Below, in pieces: positions 49,624 to 49,897 of a stretch of 49,897 bases of DNA. Origin of the DNA: Halorubrum coriense DSM 10284 (GTDB lineage Archaea > Halobacteriota > Halobacteria > Halobacteriales > Haloferacaceae); assembly GCF_000337035.1 (NCBI RefSeq), contig NZ_AOJL01000058.1, positions 1 to 49,897 on the forward strand, written 5' to 3'. How positions within the stretch are numbered: the first letter of the stretch is position 1; every line of letters starts with the position of its first letter. The notes under the pieces are model-generated. The model had not been told where the DNA came from. It saw only the letters and a list, made by a program, of their open reading frames with translations, and did no database searches. The position numbers and the translations under genes were made by a program.

Positions 49624-49662
49624 GAACCGGAACGGCGGAACGACCCAGTCCGACCGCGCCCG

Positions 49663-49897
49663 CTACTCGCCGCCGATCGGGGTCCCGTCGGCCGCCTTCG
49701 GTCCCTCGGAGTCGAAGACGACGACGTCGCCGTCGGTCCGCTCGCCGGCGGTCGGGTCGTAGCCGTCGCGGACGCCGATCGCTTCCTCTAACTCCCGCAC
49801 CGCGCGCTCCTTCAGCGCGGCGGCCAGCTCCTCGGCGTCCCCGCGGGAGATGTCGCGGCCGAGCCCCTCGCACTCGTGAGCGCGGACGACGCCCGCC
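49663..49897 (-). CDS. C-terminal part of an unrecognised protein (5' end outside window)
   Basis: A minus-strand open frame runs in from the window edge and ends at TAG (CTA at 49663-49665), giving 78 residues. It includes a helix rich in Ala/Glu (RGDAEELAAALKERAVREL) and a hydrophilic end with VVVFDSEGPKA. Codon usage is haloarchaeal. I cannot assign a family. Confidence 0.6.
   Translation of the reverse strand, partial: AGVVRAHECEGLGRDISRGDAEELAAALKERAVRELEEAIGVRDGYDPTAGERTDGDVVVFDSEGPKAADGTPIGGE

Noticed and set aside
1-49897. CRISPR array or insertion sequence
   Set aside because: I found no regularly spaced repeats with spacers, and no transposase or IS terminal repeats.

Overview
The window looks like a chromosomal segment of a haloarchaeon, most likely Halorubrum or a close relative (genus is an inference). 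Supporting signs are high-GC DNA with very acidic proteins, many GTG starts, ATGA/GTGA gene overlaps, a tRNA with a bulge-helix-bulge intron, archaeal SRP54, RIO2 kinase, pantoate kinase, a salactin-type actin, TrmB and Lrp/TRASH regulators, and DtxR-type iron boxes.

Layout. 1-4371: cell-surface and secretion genes (C-terminal end of a surface protein, rhomboid protease, signal peptidase I with a large C-terminal extension, DUF5305 protein). 4424-10902: a visibly AT-richer island. Its left edge holds a scrap of a sugar-nucleotide epimerase and a frameshifted sliding-clamp (PCNA) remnant, and its right edge a gutted epimerase pseudogene. Between them lie a two-TM winged-helix protein (DUF7344-like), three secreted proteins with SipW-type signal peptides (TasA/camelysin-like) and a dedicated signal peptidase. 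Each of the three secreted-protein genes is preceded by a hairpin whose loop matches a tRNA T-loop. 10977-16679: copper chaperone and Lrp-TRASH regulator, intron-containing tRNA-Gln, LMW phosphatase/ArsC-like protein, an actin-like gene in an operon with an ArlD/E-domain gene, and a PAP2 phosphatase.

16799-29659 is mostly housekeeping: pantoate kinase, SRP54, MFS transporter, DUF2237, PolX with an overlapping Mut7-C protein, M29 aminopeptidase, methyltransferase, endonuclease IV, lipoate ligase and RIO2. 29822-36685 is an iron-siderophore uptake locus (two binding lipoproteins, FAD oxidoreductase, permease, ATPase) with paired DtxR-type operators almost touching each binding-protein start codon. 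36763-42441 is an alpha-glucan module: TrmB regulator, GH13 amylase and GH15 glucoamylase. 42459-42788 is a non-coding, strongly self-complementary element. 42816-49897 carries a small DUF7511-like protein, HisF, a glycosyltransferase, small regulators, a methyltransferase, a TRAM protein, a secreted bactofilin-like membrane protein, a DapA-family aldolase and a cut gene.

The most novel candidate system is the 5315-10328 secreted-fibre-like island: regulator, three paralogous SipW-type proteins with calcium-loop-like motifs, their own signal peptidase, and recurrent tRNA-T-arm-like leader hairpins. The second is the actin/ArlD-E operon.
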